24,891 nt of DNA from RGIG2206 sp045577615 (GCA_045577615.1 JAZNIT010000010.1:1-24891); one strand, 5' to 3'. Shown: positions 14,982-23,630, numbered from the stretch's first letter. The notes: generated by a model from the letters alone, not told the origin. Program-made: numbers and translations.

Positions 14982-16259
14982 ATGAGCGATTACAGAATTG
15001 AAACTAAATGTGTACAAGGGGGATATACACCCGGTAACGGCGAGCCCCGTCAAGTTCCTATTATTCAAAGCACTACTTTTAAGTACAACACAAGTGAGGA
15101 TATGGGCAAATTGTTCGATCTTGAAGCATCAGGCTATTTTTATTCTCGTCTTCAGAACCCCACATGTGATACTGTTGCTGCAAAAATTTGCGAATTAGAG
15201 GGCGGCTCAGCAGCAATGCTTACCAGCTCCGGTCAGGCTGCATCATTCTATTCTATTTTCAATATTGCATCTTGCGGCGACCATATTGTTTCTTCATCAA
15301 CCATATATGGCGGCACTTTCAATCTTTTTGCCGTTACTATGAAGCGTATGGGTATTGATTTTACCTTTGTTTCTCCCGATTGCACTGATGAGGAGTTAGA
15401 GGCTGCATTCAAACCCAATACTAAAGCTGTATTTGGCGAAACCATTGCTAACCCCGCTTTGGTTGTGCTTGATATTGAGCGCTTTGCTAACGCCGCTCAC
15501 GCACACGGTGTGCCTCTTATTATTGATAATACCTTTGCAACACCTGTTAATTGTCGCCCCTTCGAGTTTGGTGCAGATATTGTAATTCATTCTACCACTA
15601 AATATATGGATGGCCACGGCGTTTCTGTTGGTGGATGCATTGTTGATTCGGGCAAGTTTGATTGGACAAAGTATGCCGACAAATATCCCGGACTTTGCAC
15701 TCCTGATGACAGCTATCATGGCGTAACCTATACCGAGCGTTTTGGCCTTGAAGGTGCTTATATTACCAAGGCTACTGCACAGCTTATGCGTGACTTTGGC
15801 TCAGTGCAGTCACCTCAGGATGCTTTCTATCTTAATCTTGGCCTTGAGAGTTTGCATGTGAGAATGAAAAGACATTGTGAGAACGGCCTTGCTGTTGCAA
15901 AGTTCCTTGAGTCTTGTGAAGAGGTTTCTTGGGTTAACTATCCTGCACTTGAATCAAGCAAATATTTCGATCTTACTCAAAAGTATTTGCCCAATGGCAC
16001 TTGCGGTGTTGTAAGTTTTGGTGTTAAGGGTGGCAGAAAAGCTGCTGAAGCAATGATGAAAAAACTTAAGCTTATTGCTATCGAAACCCATGTTGCAGAT
16101 GCCAGAAGTTGCTGCTTGCATCCTGCTAGCGCAACCCATCGTCAAATGACAGATGCAGAGCTTGAAGCTGCAGGTGTAAGTCCTGATTTGATTCGTCTAT
16201 CTTGTGGACTCGAGAATTCACAGGATTTGATTGACGATATCGCTCAAGCATTAAAATAA
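14982..16259 (+). CDS. metY: O-acetylhomoserine sulfhydrylase
   Basis: This PLP enzyme (425 aa) of the Cys/Met metabolism family replaces the acetyl group of O-acetylhomoserine with sulfide to give homocysteine. The PLP-binding Lys207 is in HSTTKYMDGHG, with DNTFATP ahead of it, and YSRLQNPT (about residues 54-61) is the usual cofactor-phosphate region. GGAGG (14970-14974) is seven bases from the ATG at 14982. A longer frame from 14910 runs through the T-box terminator and is rejected. It sits 17 bases before metA, whose product makes its substrate. Confidence 0.94.
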   Translation: MSDYRIETKCVQGGYTPGNGEPRQVPIIQSTTFKYNTSEDMGKLFDLEASGYFYSRLQNPTCDTVAAKICELEGGSAAMLTSSGQAASFYSIFNIASCGDHIVSSSTIYGGTFNLFAVTMKRMGIDFTFVSPDCTDEELEAAFKPNTKAVFGETIANPALVVLDIERFANAAHAHGVPLIIDNTFATPVNCRPFEFGADIVIHSTTKYMDGHGVSVGGCIVDSGKFDWTKYADKYPGLCTPDDSYHGVTYTERFGLEGAYITKATAQLMRDFGSVQSPQDAFYLNLGLESLHVRMKRHCENGLAVAKFLESCEEVSWVNYPALESSKYFDLTQKYLPNGTCGVVSFGVKGGRKAAEAMMKKLKLIAIETHVADARSCCLHPASATHRQMTDAELEAAGVSPDLIRLSCGLENSQDLIDDIAQALK

Positions 16260-16276
16260 ACATAAGAGGTGTCTAA

Positions 16277-17200
16277 ATGCCTATTAAAGTTCCAAACGAA
16301 CTTCCTGCTGTAAAAACCCTGGCTGATGAAAATATATTCGTTATGACTGATACCAGGGCTATTACTCAGGATATTCGTCCGCTTAAGATTTTGGTTTTAA
16401 ATCTTATGCCTAAAAAAACCGAAACCGAAACTCAGCTTTCCCGTTTGTTGGGCAACTCGCCTTTGCAGGTTGAGATTGAGCTTATTCATACAAAGTCTCA
16501 TTTGCCCAAGAACACGCCTATGGAGTATCTGCTTTCATTCTACAAGACCTTTGATGATGTTAAGCACAGAAATTTCGACGGTATGATTATTACCGGGGCT
16601 CCTGTTGAGCGTATGCCCTTTGAAGAGGTTTCTTATTGGGCAGAGCTTTGCGAGATAATGGAGTGGAGCAAAAAGCACGTCACAAGCACCTTCCATATTT
16701 GTTGGGGTGCTCAGGCCGGTCTTTATTATCATTACGGTATAAATAAGGTCGATTTGCCCGAAAAGATGTTTGGCGTGTTTGAGCACACTGCAGATTATAA
16801 GCGCTCTATATTGCTTCGCGGTTTTGATGACAAGTTTATGGTGCCTCATTCTAGGCATACAACTATAAACCGTAAGGATATAGAAAAGGATTCAAGGTTG
16901 AAAATTCTTGCTTCATCCGAAGAGGCAGGTGTGTATATTGTTTCAACAGAAGGCGGTAAGCAAATTTTTGTAACTGGTCATTCTGAATATGATGCTAATA
17001 CTTTGAAGAATGAGTATGTTCGTGATGTAAATGCAGGTATGGACATTAAAGTGCCTATGAACTATTTTGAAGATGATGATCCAAATAAGGATCCCGTTGT
17101 TTCTTGGCGCTCCCACGCTAATCTGCTTTATACAAATTGGTTGAATTATTTTGTTTATCAAACAACTCCTTATGATATTAACGATATAAATAATGAATAA
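16277..17200 (+). CDS. metA: Homoserine O-acetyltransferase, MetA type
   Basis: This enzyme (307 aa) activates homoserine with an acyl-CoA in methionine synthesis. The catalytic Cys142 (FHICWGAQAGLYY) and the His235/Glu237 pair (VTGHSEYDAN) are at the standard family positions. Residue 111 is Glu (TGAPVERMPFEEV); in this family Glu at 111 goes with acetyl-CoA use and Gly with succinyl-CoA. The assignment therefore is acetyltransferase despite the common name homoserine succinyltransferase, and it matches the neighbouring MetY. It is the last gene of the T-box operon. Confidence 0.94.
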   Translation: MPIKVPNELPAVKTLADENIFVMTDTRAITQDIRPLKILVLNLMPKKTETETQLSRLLGNSPLQVEIELIHTKSHLPKNTPMEYLLSFYKTFDDVKHRNFDGMIITGAPVERMPFEEVSYWAELCEIMEWSKKHVTSTFHICWGAQAGLYYHYGINKVDLPEKMFGVFEHTADYKRSILLRGFDDKFMVPHSRHTTINRKDIEKDSRLKILASSEEAGVYIVSTEGGKQIFVTGHSEYDANTLKNEYVRDVNAGMDIKVPMNYFEDDDPNKDPVVSWRSHANLLYTNWLNYFVYQTTPYDINDINNE

Positions 17201-17238
17201 AAAAAGAGTGTTAAACCCTTTGGTTTAACACTCTTTTT
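17201..17238. terminator. Bidirectional terminator between convergent genes
   Basis: Perfect 17-bp arms (17201-17217 and 17222-17238) surround a CTTT loop. They begin with an A-run and end with a T-run, so the structure can stop both metA (plus) and the SGNH lipoprotein gene (minus). Confidence 0.93.
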
Positions 17239-17246
17239 TTTATTAT

Positions 17247-18875
17247 TTAAAACTTTTTAATTGAAATGCTTGAGAAGGTGCAGCATCTGGGTGAGTCGCC
17301 GATGCGTGCGCTGACTTTCTTGTCACCGCCTGCGCCTGCATTGCCGCTGATTATTTCTTCTCCGTTAAACAACAGCTTAACCTTTCCGTTAAGTACGGTT
17401 AAGGTATAAGTGTTTCTTTCTTGAGAGGGAGCAGCAGGCTCGTATTTGCCAACTGAAGCGCCATCAACATAAAGTTCTATAGTTCTTACACAGTTGTAAA
17501 TTCTAACCTCATAGCCATTGAAAGAAATTTTTGAATAGCCACCGAGCTGACCACTGTTGCTGTCAACATTGCCAGATACTCGGTAATTAAATATCATTTT
17601 GAAATTGTTGCCTACGGCTACGTCGTTAGCAGTAGTGATTACGGGAGTGGCACTGCAAGTTGCCCAGGATGTTGCAAAGCCGCTTGAGGTAATAAATTTT
17701 TCTTCGCCTTGCCAGACTTCAGTTTTGTCAAAATTGCTTGTAAAAACTGCTATGGATTGAGGCTCAGATGATTCCTTAACTGTTAGTTCACATACTTTGG
17801 TAATGTTACCATCAAGTGTTTTAGCAGTGATCTTTGCCTTGCCAACTGCAAGAGCTTTGATTTTACCGTTTTCGTCAACAGTGGCAATCTTTTCGTCAGA
17901 AGAAGACCAAAGCACATTCTTAACCTCTGCATTTTCAGGAGTAACGCTTGCAGTTATAGTCTTTGCGTTGTTCACCTCAAGAGTCAAGGTTGAGTTGCTG
18001 ATGGTCAAGCCATTAACATGAACAGGCTCAACGTAGCTGCTGTCGCCGCTGTCGTTGATTTGCAATACTTCGTCAAGAATTGCATCCCAGAAAAGGTTGG
18101 CGACCTGACGATTGCCTTTTTCGTTGGGGTGAACAGAATCTCCAAACATATCGGTTGACCAGGAAGCCTTACTCATTTGAACAAGGTTCACTTTTGAACC
18201 CTTTGCTCTGTATTCTTCGCAAATTTCGGGCAGCTTTTTATTAAATAAGGTGTCCATCGGGTCTGTAGAAATATCTGTGCCTCTCTTGGGCAATACATCA
18301 CCGCAATAGATGCTTGCATCGGGATTCTTAGCAAGTACTGTGTCAAGAAGAGTTTTGTATCTGTCGGTAATACCTGAGGTGTTATCTTGGTCGTTGCGGC
18401 CAATCAAAATAAGAACAATGTCGTAGTCAAAGTTGCAAAGAGTGTCAGCATTGTCTATAAGTGTTTGAATTTTCCAACCACCGGTAGAGCTGTGATAACT
18501 GTATTTTTCAGGAAGGCGAGTGTCGGATGTGGTTTGCTTAGCACCTACAAATCTAAACTTGGCACCTGATGCATACAATTGCTCAAACAAGCTGTATCTG
18601 TAACCACTGGGTGTTCCGTCACCGGCTGTAATTGAGTCACCGAGAATAAGAATCCTGGCTTCTTTATATTTAAAGCCTGCAGGCTTTTCTTCGCGGGTTG
18701 CACGATAACGAGTGTCGACTTCAATAGTGCTGGATGTCATATCTTCCTCCGATGAAGTTTGAACTTTTGATGATGTGTTTTTGCTTGATGCTGTGTCTTT
18801 ATCGGCATCGTTGCCACAAGAAACCAAGCAAAGCAACATAACTGATGATAATAAAAGTGCTAAAAATTGTTTCAT
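17247..18875 (-). CDS. Secreted SGNH/GDSL hydrolase lipoprotein with BIG2-like and C-terminal beta-sandwich domains
   Basis: The 542-aa surface lipoprotein has lipobox LVSC with Cys20, then a Ser/Thr/Asp-rich spacer. An SGNH esterase domain (about 73-272) follows: block I ILGDSITAG with Ser81, block III GRND (159-162), and the DSVHP triad residues Asp246 and His249. A BIG2-like domain (about 285-377) ends in ATVDENGKIKALAVGKAKIT. The last 160 residues look like a LamG/concanavalin-like sandwich. It may remove acetyl or other esters from plant or host glycans, as in CE3-type relatives; the substrate is not determined. The start at 18875 has AGGAG eight bases upstream. Confidence 0.85.
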   Translation of the reverse strand: MKQFLALLLSSVMLLCLVSCGNDADKDTASSKNTSSKVQTSSEEDMTSSTIEVDTRYRATREEKPAGFKYKEARILILGDSITAGDGTPSGYRYSLFEQLYASGAKFRFVGAKQTTSDTRLPEKYSYHSSTGGWKIQTLIDNADTLCNFDYDIVLILIGRNDQDNTSGITDRYKTLLDTVLAKNPDASIYCGDVLPKRGTDISTDPMDTLFNKKLPEICEEYRAKGSKVNLVQMSKASWSTDMFGDSVHPNEKGNRQVANLFWDAILDEVLQINDSGDSSYVEPVHVNGLTISNSTLTLEVNNAKTITASVTPENAEVKNVLWSSSDEKIATVDENGKIKALAVGKAKITAKTLDGNITKVCELTVKESSEPQSIAVFTSNFDKTEVWQGEEKFITSSGFATSWATCSATPVITTANDVAVGNNFKMIFNYRVSGNVDSNSGQLGGYSKISFNGYEVRIYNCVRTIELYVDGASVGKYEPAAPSQERNTYTLTVLNGKVKLLFNGEEIISGNAGAGGDKKVSARIGDSPRCCTFSSISIKKF

Positions 18876-18900
18876 AGTTTTTTCTCCTAATCTTTGCATA

Positions 18901-18929
18901 ATTATAACACTGTATAAAACAAAATGCAA
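18901..18929 (-). promoter_or_regulatory. Promoter of the SGNH lipoprotein gene
   Basis: On the minus strand a perfect TATAAT (18901-18906) with an extended TGT element in front, and TTGCAT (18924-18929) as a moderate -35 at 17 bp. It lies just upstream of the preferred start codon and supports it. Confidence 0.65.
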
Positions 18930-18981
18930 TGTGTATTAACTTATTATTTTTTGTTAAATAATATGGTATTGAGGTGATTAA

Positions 18982-19545
18982 ATGCCAAAGGTGTATATTT
19001 CGCCAAGTGTGCAGATGTATAATTTGTGTGAGTATGGCGATACAGAGAAAAATCATTGTCAATTATATGCAGATATTTTGCAAAGATATTTTGACGCGTG
19101 CGGTATTGAATATTTAAGGAATTATAATAAAACCTTTCAAGAGGCCACGGCTGAAAGCAACAGATGGAGACCTGACGTTCATTATGCTTGTCATACAAAT
19201 GCGTTTAACGGATTAACGCGATATTCTGTTTTGCTCGTTTATAACACGGTTGAAGGGAATAAAGCTTATGATTGTGCAGAAGATATTGCATTATTCAGGC
19301 CTCAGGTTTATCCGGAACCTGTTTTTGTTAATCAAAATCGCAGTCTGTACGAGATAAGATATACTAAAGCACCCTGCGTTTATGACGAGATAGTATTTCA
19401 CGATAACGTTGATGATGCTACGTTGTTTCATGTGAGAATGCAAACCTTTGCTGAGCTTACTGCAAAGGGTTTTTGTCAATATTTTAACATTCCGTTTGTT
19501 ATGCCGAATGATATTGGATTAGAGCCCGGTATCAGTGATACGTAA
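18982..19545 (+). CDS. N-acetylmuramoyl-L-alanine amidase-like protein (Amidase_3 type)
   Basis: The 187-aa protein has the Amidase_3 pattern. It starts with VYISPSVQ, has Glu22 (GDTEKNHC), then His71 in YACHTNAFNG, and Glu136 in VYDEIVFHDN. These fit a zinc amidase that cuts the muramoyl-alanine bond of peptidoglycan. The usual first zinc histidine (DPGHGG) is replaced by the SPS-x-Q segment, a variant I recall in related clostridial and phage proteins. There is no signal peptide, so it may act after lysis, be exported another way, or be inactive. GAGGTGA (18970-18976) precedes the ATG. Confidence 0.72.
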   Translation: MPKVYISPSVQMYNLCEYGDTEKNHCQLYADILQRYFDACGIEYLRNYNKTFQEATAESNRWRPDVHYACHTNAFNGLTRYSVLLVYNTVEGNKAYDCAEDIALFRPQVYPEPVFVNQNRSLYEIRYTKAPCVYDEIVFHDNVDDATLFHVRMQTFAELTAKGFCQYFNIPFVMPNDIGLEPGISDT

Positions 19546-19549
19546 CAAA

Positions 19550-19859
19550 AAAAGCACTCAGATTAGGGAGTTGTGATTAGGGACGAAATCGGTTTTGGAA
19601 CCTAATTTTGCCTCAACGTTTCGCCTTTGCCTTTGTAATACACAAAGTATTACTGCAGGCATCTGGCATTACGAATGAAACAAAAATATTGGTTACAAAA
19701 CTGCAAGCACCTAAAACAGATGAATTTTTGATAGAATAAAAGGCGAAACACCGCAGTAACGCTGTCGCGTACTGCGGTGTTTTAACGCAATAGTCTGCAA
19801 AAAGTCGATGTTTTAGGCGAATTATCCCTAACCACAGCTCCCTTTAACTGAGGGCTTTT
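19550..19859. repeat. MITE-like element with imperfect terminal inverted repeats
   Basis: This 310-bp unit has no gene. Its ends are inverted copies of about 36 bp. The left reads AAAAGCACTCAG, then GGGAGTTGTGATTAGGGA. The right, complemented, reads AAAAGCCCTCAG, then GGGAGCTGTGGTTAGGGA. Inside are a second 11-bp inverted pair (GTTTCGCCTTT, 19618-19628, and its complement at 19738-19748), a small hairpin (GTAATAC/GTATTAC, 19635-19653) and a strong 13-bp hairpin (19746-19782, CACCGCAGTA core). Target duplications are not evident. It separates the amidase-like gene from the XRE regulator. Confidence 0.6.
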
Positions 19860-19861
19860 GG

Positions 19862-20101
19862 TTATGCAAGTAAATCTAATACTGAAACGTCCAGTATATC
19901 TGCCAATGCTGCCAGTTCGTAGTCGGCAACCTGTCTGATTTGTCCTTCTATTTTAGAAAGGGAAGAGATAGTCATATCTATTCCTCTTATTTTCAGTTTT
20001 TCAACAATGTACTTTTGTGTATAGCCTTTTGATTTTCTTAATTCTTCGATTTTTTTGCCTGAAATGTTGCTTGTTCCAACGGGTTGTTTGCGGATTCTCA
20101 T
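19862..20101 (-). CDS. Small XRE-family DNA-binding regulator
   Basis: The 79-aa protein is nearly all one helix-turn-helix domain: IEELRKSKGYTQKYIVEKL, then MTISSLSKIEGQIRQVADYELAALADIL. GGAGG lies eight bases upstream of the ATG. Such single-domain Cro/C1-type proteins usually repress their own or nearby promoters. The divergent pncB promoter lies about 100 bp away, but no paired operator was recognised. Confidence 0.85.
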   Translation of the reverse strand: MRIRKQPVGTSNISGKKIEELRKSKGYTQKYIVEKLKIRGIDMTISSLSKIEGQIRQVADYELAALADILDVSVLDLLA

Positions 20102-20126
20102 TTTGTGGCCTCCTTTATTGATAAGT

Positions 20127-20132
20127 ATTATA
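20127..20132 (-). promoter_or_regulatory. Probable -10 box of the XRE regulator gene
   Basis: On the minus strand TATAAT lies about 26 bases before the start codon, in the same TGATG-TATAAT context as the transporter promoter. No convincing -35 box is seen at 16-18 bp. Confidence 0.45.
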
Positions 20133-20196
20133 CATCATACTAAAGTAAAAACTGTTAAATAATTATGAATTATTTGTGATTTTTTTATTCTAATGA

Positions 20197-20224
20197 TTGA
20201 TAAAATAACAGAATGTGATATAAT
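20197..20224 (+). promoter_or_regulatory. Promoter of pncB
   Basis: TTGATA (20197-20202) and TATAAT (20219-20224) with a 16-bp spacer, about 30 bases before the start codon. Confidence 0.75.
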
Positions 20225-20253
20225 TATTTAATAAAATTGTGAAGGTGAATAGA

Positions 20254-21705
20254 ATGAACAAGAATTTTTCCCGAAATCTTACCATGTTGACCGACTTTTA
20301 TGAAATTACAATGGCCAACGGATATTTTAACGAAAACATAAAAGACGAAGTTGCTGCATTCGATTTGTTTTTCAGAACAGTGCCGGACAAAGGCGGATAT
20401 GCGATTATGGCCGGTCTTGAGCAAGCTATTCAATATATTCAAGAATTAGAGTTCACGGCAGAAGATATTGATTATTTGCGCAATACAAATCTGTTTAATG
20501 AGGAGTTTTTGCAATATCTTGCTGATTTCAAATTTTCTTGTGATGTTTATTCCATTGCAGAGGGTACTCCGATTTTTCCCGGCGAACCGATATTAACGGT
20601 TAAAGGACCCGTTATACAGGCTCAATTTGTTGAAACCTTGCTTCTGATTTGCATCAATCATCAATCTTTGGTTGCTACGAAGGCAAATCGTATTGCTCGT
20701 GCTGCTAACGGAAAACCGGTTATGGAGTTTGGTGCTCGCCGTGCTCAAGGATTTGACGGCGCAGTATATGGTGCTCGTGCTGCTTATATTGGCGGTTGCA
20801 CATCGACCTCTAATGTACTTGCTGCGCGTATGTTTGATATACCTGTTGCAGGTACTATGGCTCATAGTTGGATTCAGATGTTTGATAATGAACTTGAGGC
20901 CTTCAAAGCTTATGCCCGCAACTATCCCGATGGCTGTGTGCTTCTTGTTGATACCTACAACACGCTTAAGTCAGGCATTCCCAATGCTATAAAAACTTTT
21001 GATGAGGTTTTGTCTCCGTTGGGCAAGCGCCCCGTCGGAATCAGAATAGATAGCGGTGACATAACTTATCTTACTAAAAAAGCAAGAAAAATGCTTGATG
21101 AAGCAGGCTACCCCGATTGTAAAATTGTCGCTTCAAACTCTTTGGATGAGTATATTATTCGCGATATGCTTATGCAGGGTGCTTGCGTAGATTCATTTGG
21201 TGTTGGTGAGCGCCAGATTACCTCGTCATCTTCGCCCGTTTTCGGCGGCGTTTATAAGCTTGCTGCAGTGTGGGATTTGAACGGTAAGGTTACTCCTAAG
21301 ATTAAGATTAGTGAAAACGTAGCAAAAATCACCAACCCCGGCTTTAAACAGACATGGCGTTTGTATGATAACGCTACGGGCAAAGCTATCGCTGACCTTA
21401 TAACTTTGTTTGATGAAGAGATTGATTCAAACGAACCTTATGAGTTGTTTGATCCTAACCACACCTGGAAGCGCAAGGTTGTCACTGATTTTACTGCTGT
21501 TCAGCTATTGCAGCCTGTATTTTTAAACGGTGAGTTTGTTGGTACTCTTCGTTCTGCTAACGAAATTAAACAGTTCTGCAAGGAGCAGGTTGATTTATTG
21601 TGGGATGAGGTTAAGCGCTTTGAAAACCCCCACGATTATTATGTCGATTATTCTCAAAAGCTTTGGGATTTAAAGCATGAACTACTAGGCAAACATAATA
21701 AGTAA
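20254..21705 (+). CDS. pncB: Nicotinate phosphoribosyltransferase
   Basis: The enzyme (483 aa) joins nicotinate to PRPP, an entry step of NAD salvage in the cytoplasm. The N-terminus NLTMLTDFYEITMANGYF, the EFGARRAQGFDGA block, GTMAHSWIQMF with the conserved histidine, and the phosphate-site segment IRIDSGDI are all characteristic. Length and motifs fit the Gram-positive PncB type. The ATG at 20254 is preferred to the upstream GTG at 20239, because GAAGGTGA (20241-20248) serves 20254. It may be co-transcribed with the two genes behind it. Confidence 0.94.
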   Translation: MNKNFSRNLTMLTDFYEITMANGYFNENIKDEVAAFDLFFRTVPDKGGYAIMAGLEQAIQYIQELEFTAEDIDYLRNTNLFNEEFLQYLADFKFSCDVYSIAEGTPIFPGEPILTVKGPVIQAQFVETLLLICINHQSLVATKANRIARAANGKPVMEFGARRAQGFDGAVYGARAAYIGGCTSTSNVLAARMFDIPVAGTMAHSWIQMFDNELEAFKAYARNYPDGCVLLVDTYNTLKSGIPNAIKTFDEVLSPLGKRPVGIRIDSGDITYLTKKARKMLDEAGYPDCKIVASNSLDEYIIRDMLMQGACVDSFGVGERQITSSSSPVFGGVYKLAAVWDLNGKVTPKIKISENVAKITNPGFKQTWRLYDNATGKAIADLITLFDEEIDSNEPYELFDPNHTWKRKVVTDFTAVQLLQPVFLNGEFVGTLRSANEIKQFCKEQVDLLWDEVKRFENPHDYYVDYSQKLWDLKHELLGKHNK

Positions 21706-21717
21706 GGAGAGATTGAA

Positions 21718-22374
21718 ATGAAAAAGATACTTGCTTTTGTACTTACTTTAATACTCGTTATGTCGTTTGCTGCTTGCGCAAAGGACGAGGGTGTTGATGA
21801 ATCCTCTAAGATGCCTACCAGCAGCGTGGAAATCATTAATATTGCCGAGTATGCCTCTAAAGGAGAAATTAAAGGCTGCGAGTATGCTCTTGGTACTTCA
21901 CCTGATGTGATAAAATCCGATTATCATTATGGTGATGACGAGTTTTGGGGTATGACCGATACAGTATCATCCAGATATAATATCGATGCTGTTCCTCTTG
22001 ACGTTCGTGAATATGAAGATGGTAGAGTTCGTTTCACCACGTCTGATGCAAAATTTTATTATCATTCATCACAGGCTGATAAGGGAATAAGCTATATCGC
22101 TCAATTTCACGATGCATACGGCTTAAAGGTTGGTATTGCTGATACTGACAGTGTTAAAAATGCAATTACCGATGTACCTGTTTTTGATGGGTTTGCAGCA
22201 AGCGAGGATTTGTTCTTTTTCTTTGATAATCCCGAAAACGTTTATTCGCTTAAGTATAAGTTTGTTGATTATGAACTTTCATTCTATTTTGTTGACGGAA
22301 AGCTTTCTGCTACTTGTCTAAAGAACACAGTTTTGTGGGACATAGACACCAATGGAGGAAACTATGAACAATAA
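21718..22374 (+). CDS. Lipoprotein of unknown function
   Basis: The 218-aa protein has a clear lipoprotein signal peptide (MKKILAFVLTLILVMSFAAC, Cys20) and a short acidic/serine spacer. The remaining domain is rich in Tyr, Phe and Asp, with no catalytic motif that I recognise. The mature part alternates short hydrophobic strands (YIAQFHDAYGLKVGIA, YSLKYKFVDYELSFYFVDG), suggesting a beta-rich fold. It starts 12 bases after pncB with AAGGAGAG upstream. Its last 11 bases overlap the next gene, so the two are probably translated together. Confidence 0.8.
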   Translation: MKKILAFVLTLILVMSFAACAKDEGVDESSKMPTSSVEIINIAEYASKGEIKGCEYALGTSPDVIKSDYHYGDDEFWGMTDTVSSRYNIDAVPLDVREYEDGRVRFTTSDAKFYYHSSQADKGISYIAQFHDAYGLKVGIADTDSVKNAITDVPVFDGFAASEDLFFFFDNPENVYSLKYKFVDYELSFYFVDGKLSATCLKNTVLWDIDTNGGNYEQ

Positions 22375-23572
22375 CGTTGTTTCAAGCAAGAAAAAGTATA
22401 TTAAAATTATTTTGCTGATTGTTGCTGCGGTTTTGGTTTACTTTTTTGTAGACCGTAAGATATACAACGATATTATTGCAGTAGCACAGCCGGTAATTAT
22501 CGGTGCAATATTGGCTTATTTACTTAATCCGCTGCTTAATCTGTACCATTCTTTGTTTGAAAAGCTTTTCAAAAAACTATCCAAAAAGCCCGAAAAGCTT
22601 AACGGACTTAACAAGGGTATCAGCATAACATTAACAATGCTGTCGTTTTTAGCTATTGTTTCCGCTGTACTCGGGTTGTTGATACCACAGATTTCAACCA
22701 GTGTTACAGATTTTGTTAAGAGCGCACCCATGAAGGCTGAGGCTTTGGCAAATTGGTATGCTAACATAGCTGAAAAGTATGATTTGCCCACAAAGTTCGG
22801 TATTATCTCGTCCTGGCTTGGCGAAAGCGGACTCTCGTTTGATAGCTTGTTTGTGTCTATTAAGGATAGCTTATTGTCTTTCTCAGGATTGCTTGGTAAC
22901 GGTATTATTTCGTTTTTTGGCACTACCTTCAGTTTGGCTTTTAACATCATTATTGGCCTTATTATTTGTGTATACTTGCTTTCAAGCAAAACCGTCTTGG
23001 CTGCGCAGATTAAGAAGCTTATGTTTGCTTTCTTCAGTAGGGAAAAGGTCAACGACTTTTTGGATACTGCCAATGAAGGCAACAGAATTGTAACGAAGTT
23101 TATCATTGGCAAGCTTATAGATTCAACCATTATTGGATTTATGTGCTTTATAACGCTAATAATATTTGATATTCCTTATGCATTGCTAGTTAGTGTAATA
23201 GTTGGCGTTACAGATATTATTCCGTTCTTTGGTCCTTATTTAGGCGCTATTCCATGTACGCTGTTGATCTTATTGTCAGATGAACCGATTAAAGCTTTGT
23301 ATTTTGTAATAATCATTCTTGTTATTCAGCAGGTTGAAGGCAATATTATATCTCCAAAGATAATAGGGGACACAATCGGACTTTCGCCCTTCTGGGTAAT
23401 TACTTCTATGATTATTGGCGGCGGTTTGTTTGGCTTGGCCGGAATGTTGCTTGGTGTTCCTGTTGTTGCTATAATTTTCTTCCTTCTTAAGAAGTCAACC
23501 GACAAACGCCTGAAAGCTAAAGAACTTCCATTAGAAACATCTGCTTATTTAAATGATGTTCACAACGTTTGA
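22364..23572 (+). CDS. AI-2E/PerM-family membrane protein
   Basis: The 402-aa protein has about seven to eight hydrophobic helices. The family pattern PVIIGAILAYLLNPLLNLY lies near the N-terminus, and the conserved region VIVGVTDIIPFFGPYLGAIP lies at about residues 277-296. A long soluble region (about 110-180) lies in the middle. Members have been linked to autoinducer-2 export (TqsA) or Na+/H+ exchange, so the substrate here is open. The ATG at 22364 is chosen because GGAGG (22354-22358) lies five bases before it; the upstream ATG at 22352 overlaps that site. Confidence 0.9.
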   Translation: MNNNVVSSKKKYIKIILLIVAAVLVYFFVDRKIYNDIIAVAQPVIIGAILAYLLNPLLNLYHSLFEKLFKKLSKKPEKLNGLNKGISITLTMLSFLAIVSAVLGLLIPQISTSVTDFVKSAPMKAEALANWYANIAEKYDLPTKFGIISSWLGESGLSFDSLFVSIKDSLLSFSGLLGNGIISFFGTTFSLAFNIIIGLIICVYLLSSKTVLAAQIKKLMFAFFSREKVNDFLDTANEGNRIVTKFIIGKLIDSTIIGFMCFITLIIFDIPYALLVSVIVGVTDIIPFFGPYLGAIPCTLLILLSDEPIKALYFVIIILVIQQVEGNIISPKIIGDTIGLSPFWVITSMIIGGGLFGLAGMLLGVPVVAIIFFLLKKSTDKRLKAKELPLETSAYLNDVHNV

Positions 23573-23574
23573 TG

Positions 23575-23612
23575 AAGAAGCAAGGGTTATAATTAACCCT
23601 TGCTTCTTTAGT
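23575..23612 (+). terminator. Terminator after the PerM-family gene
   Basis: Perfect 15-bp arms (23575-23589, 23594-23608) with a TAAT loop. The T-run after it is short, so termination may be partial. An A-rich 5' arm would also allow minus-strand function. Confidence 0.7.
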
Positions 23613-23630
23613 TTGTCACAGACAATATTG

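Noticed and set aside
19618..19782. CRISPR array or tandem repeat array in the 310-bp unit
   Set aside because: The repeats are inverted pairs, not regularly spaced direct repeats, and there are no cas genes.
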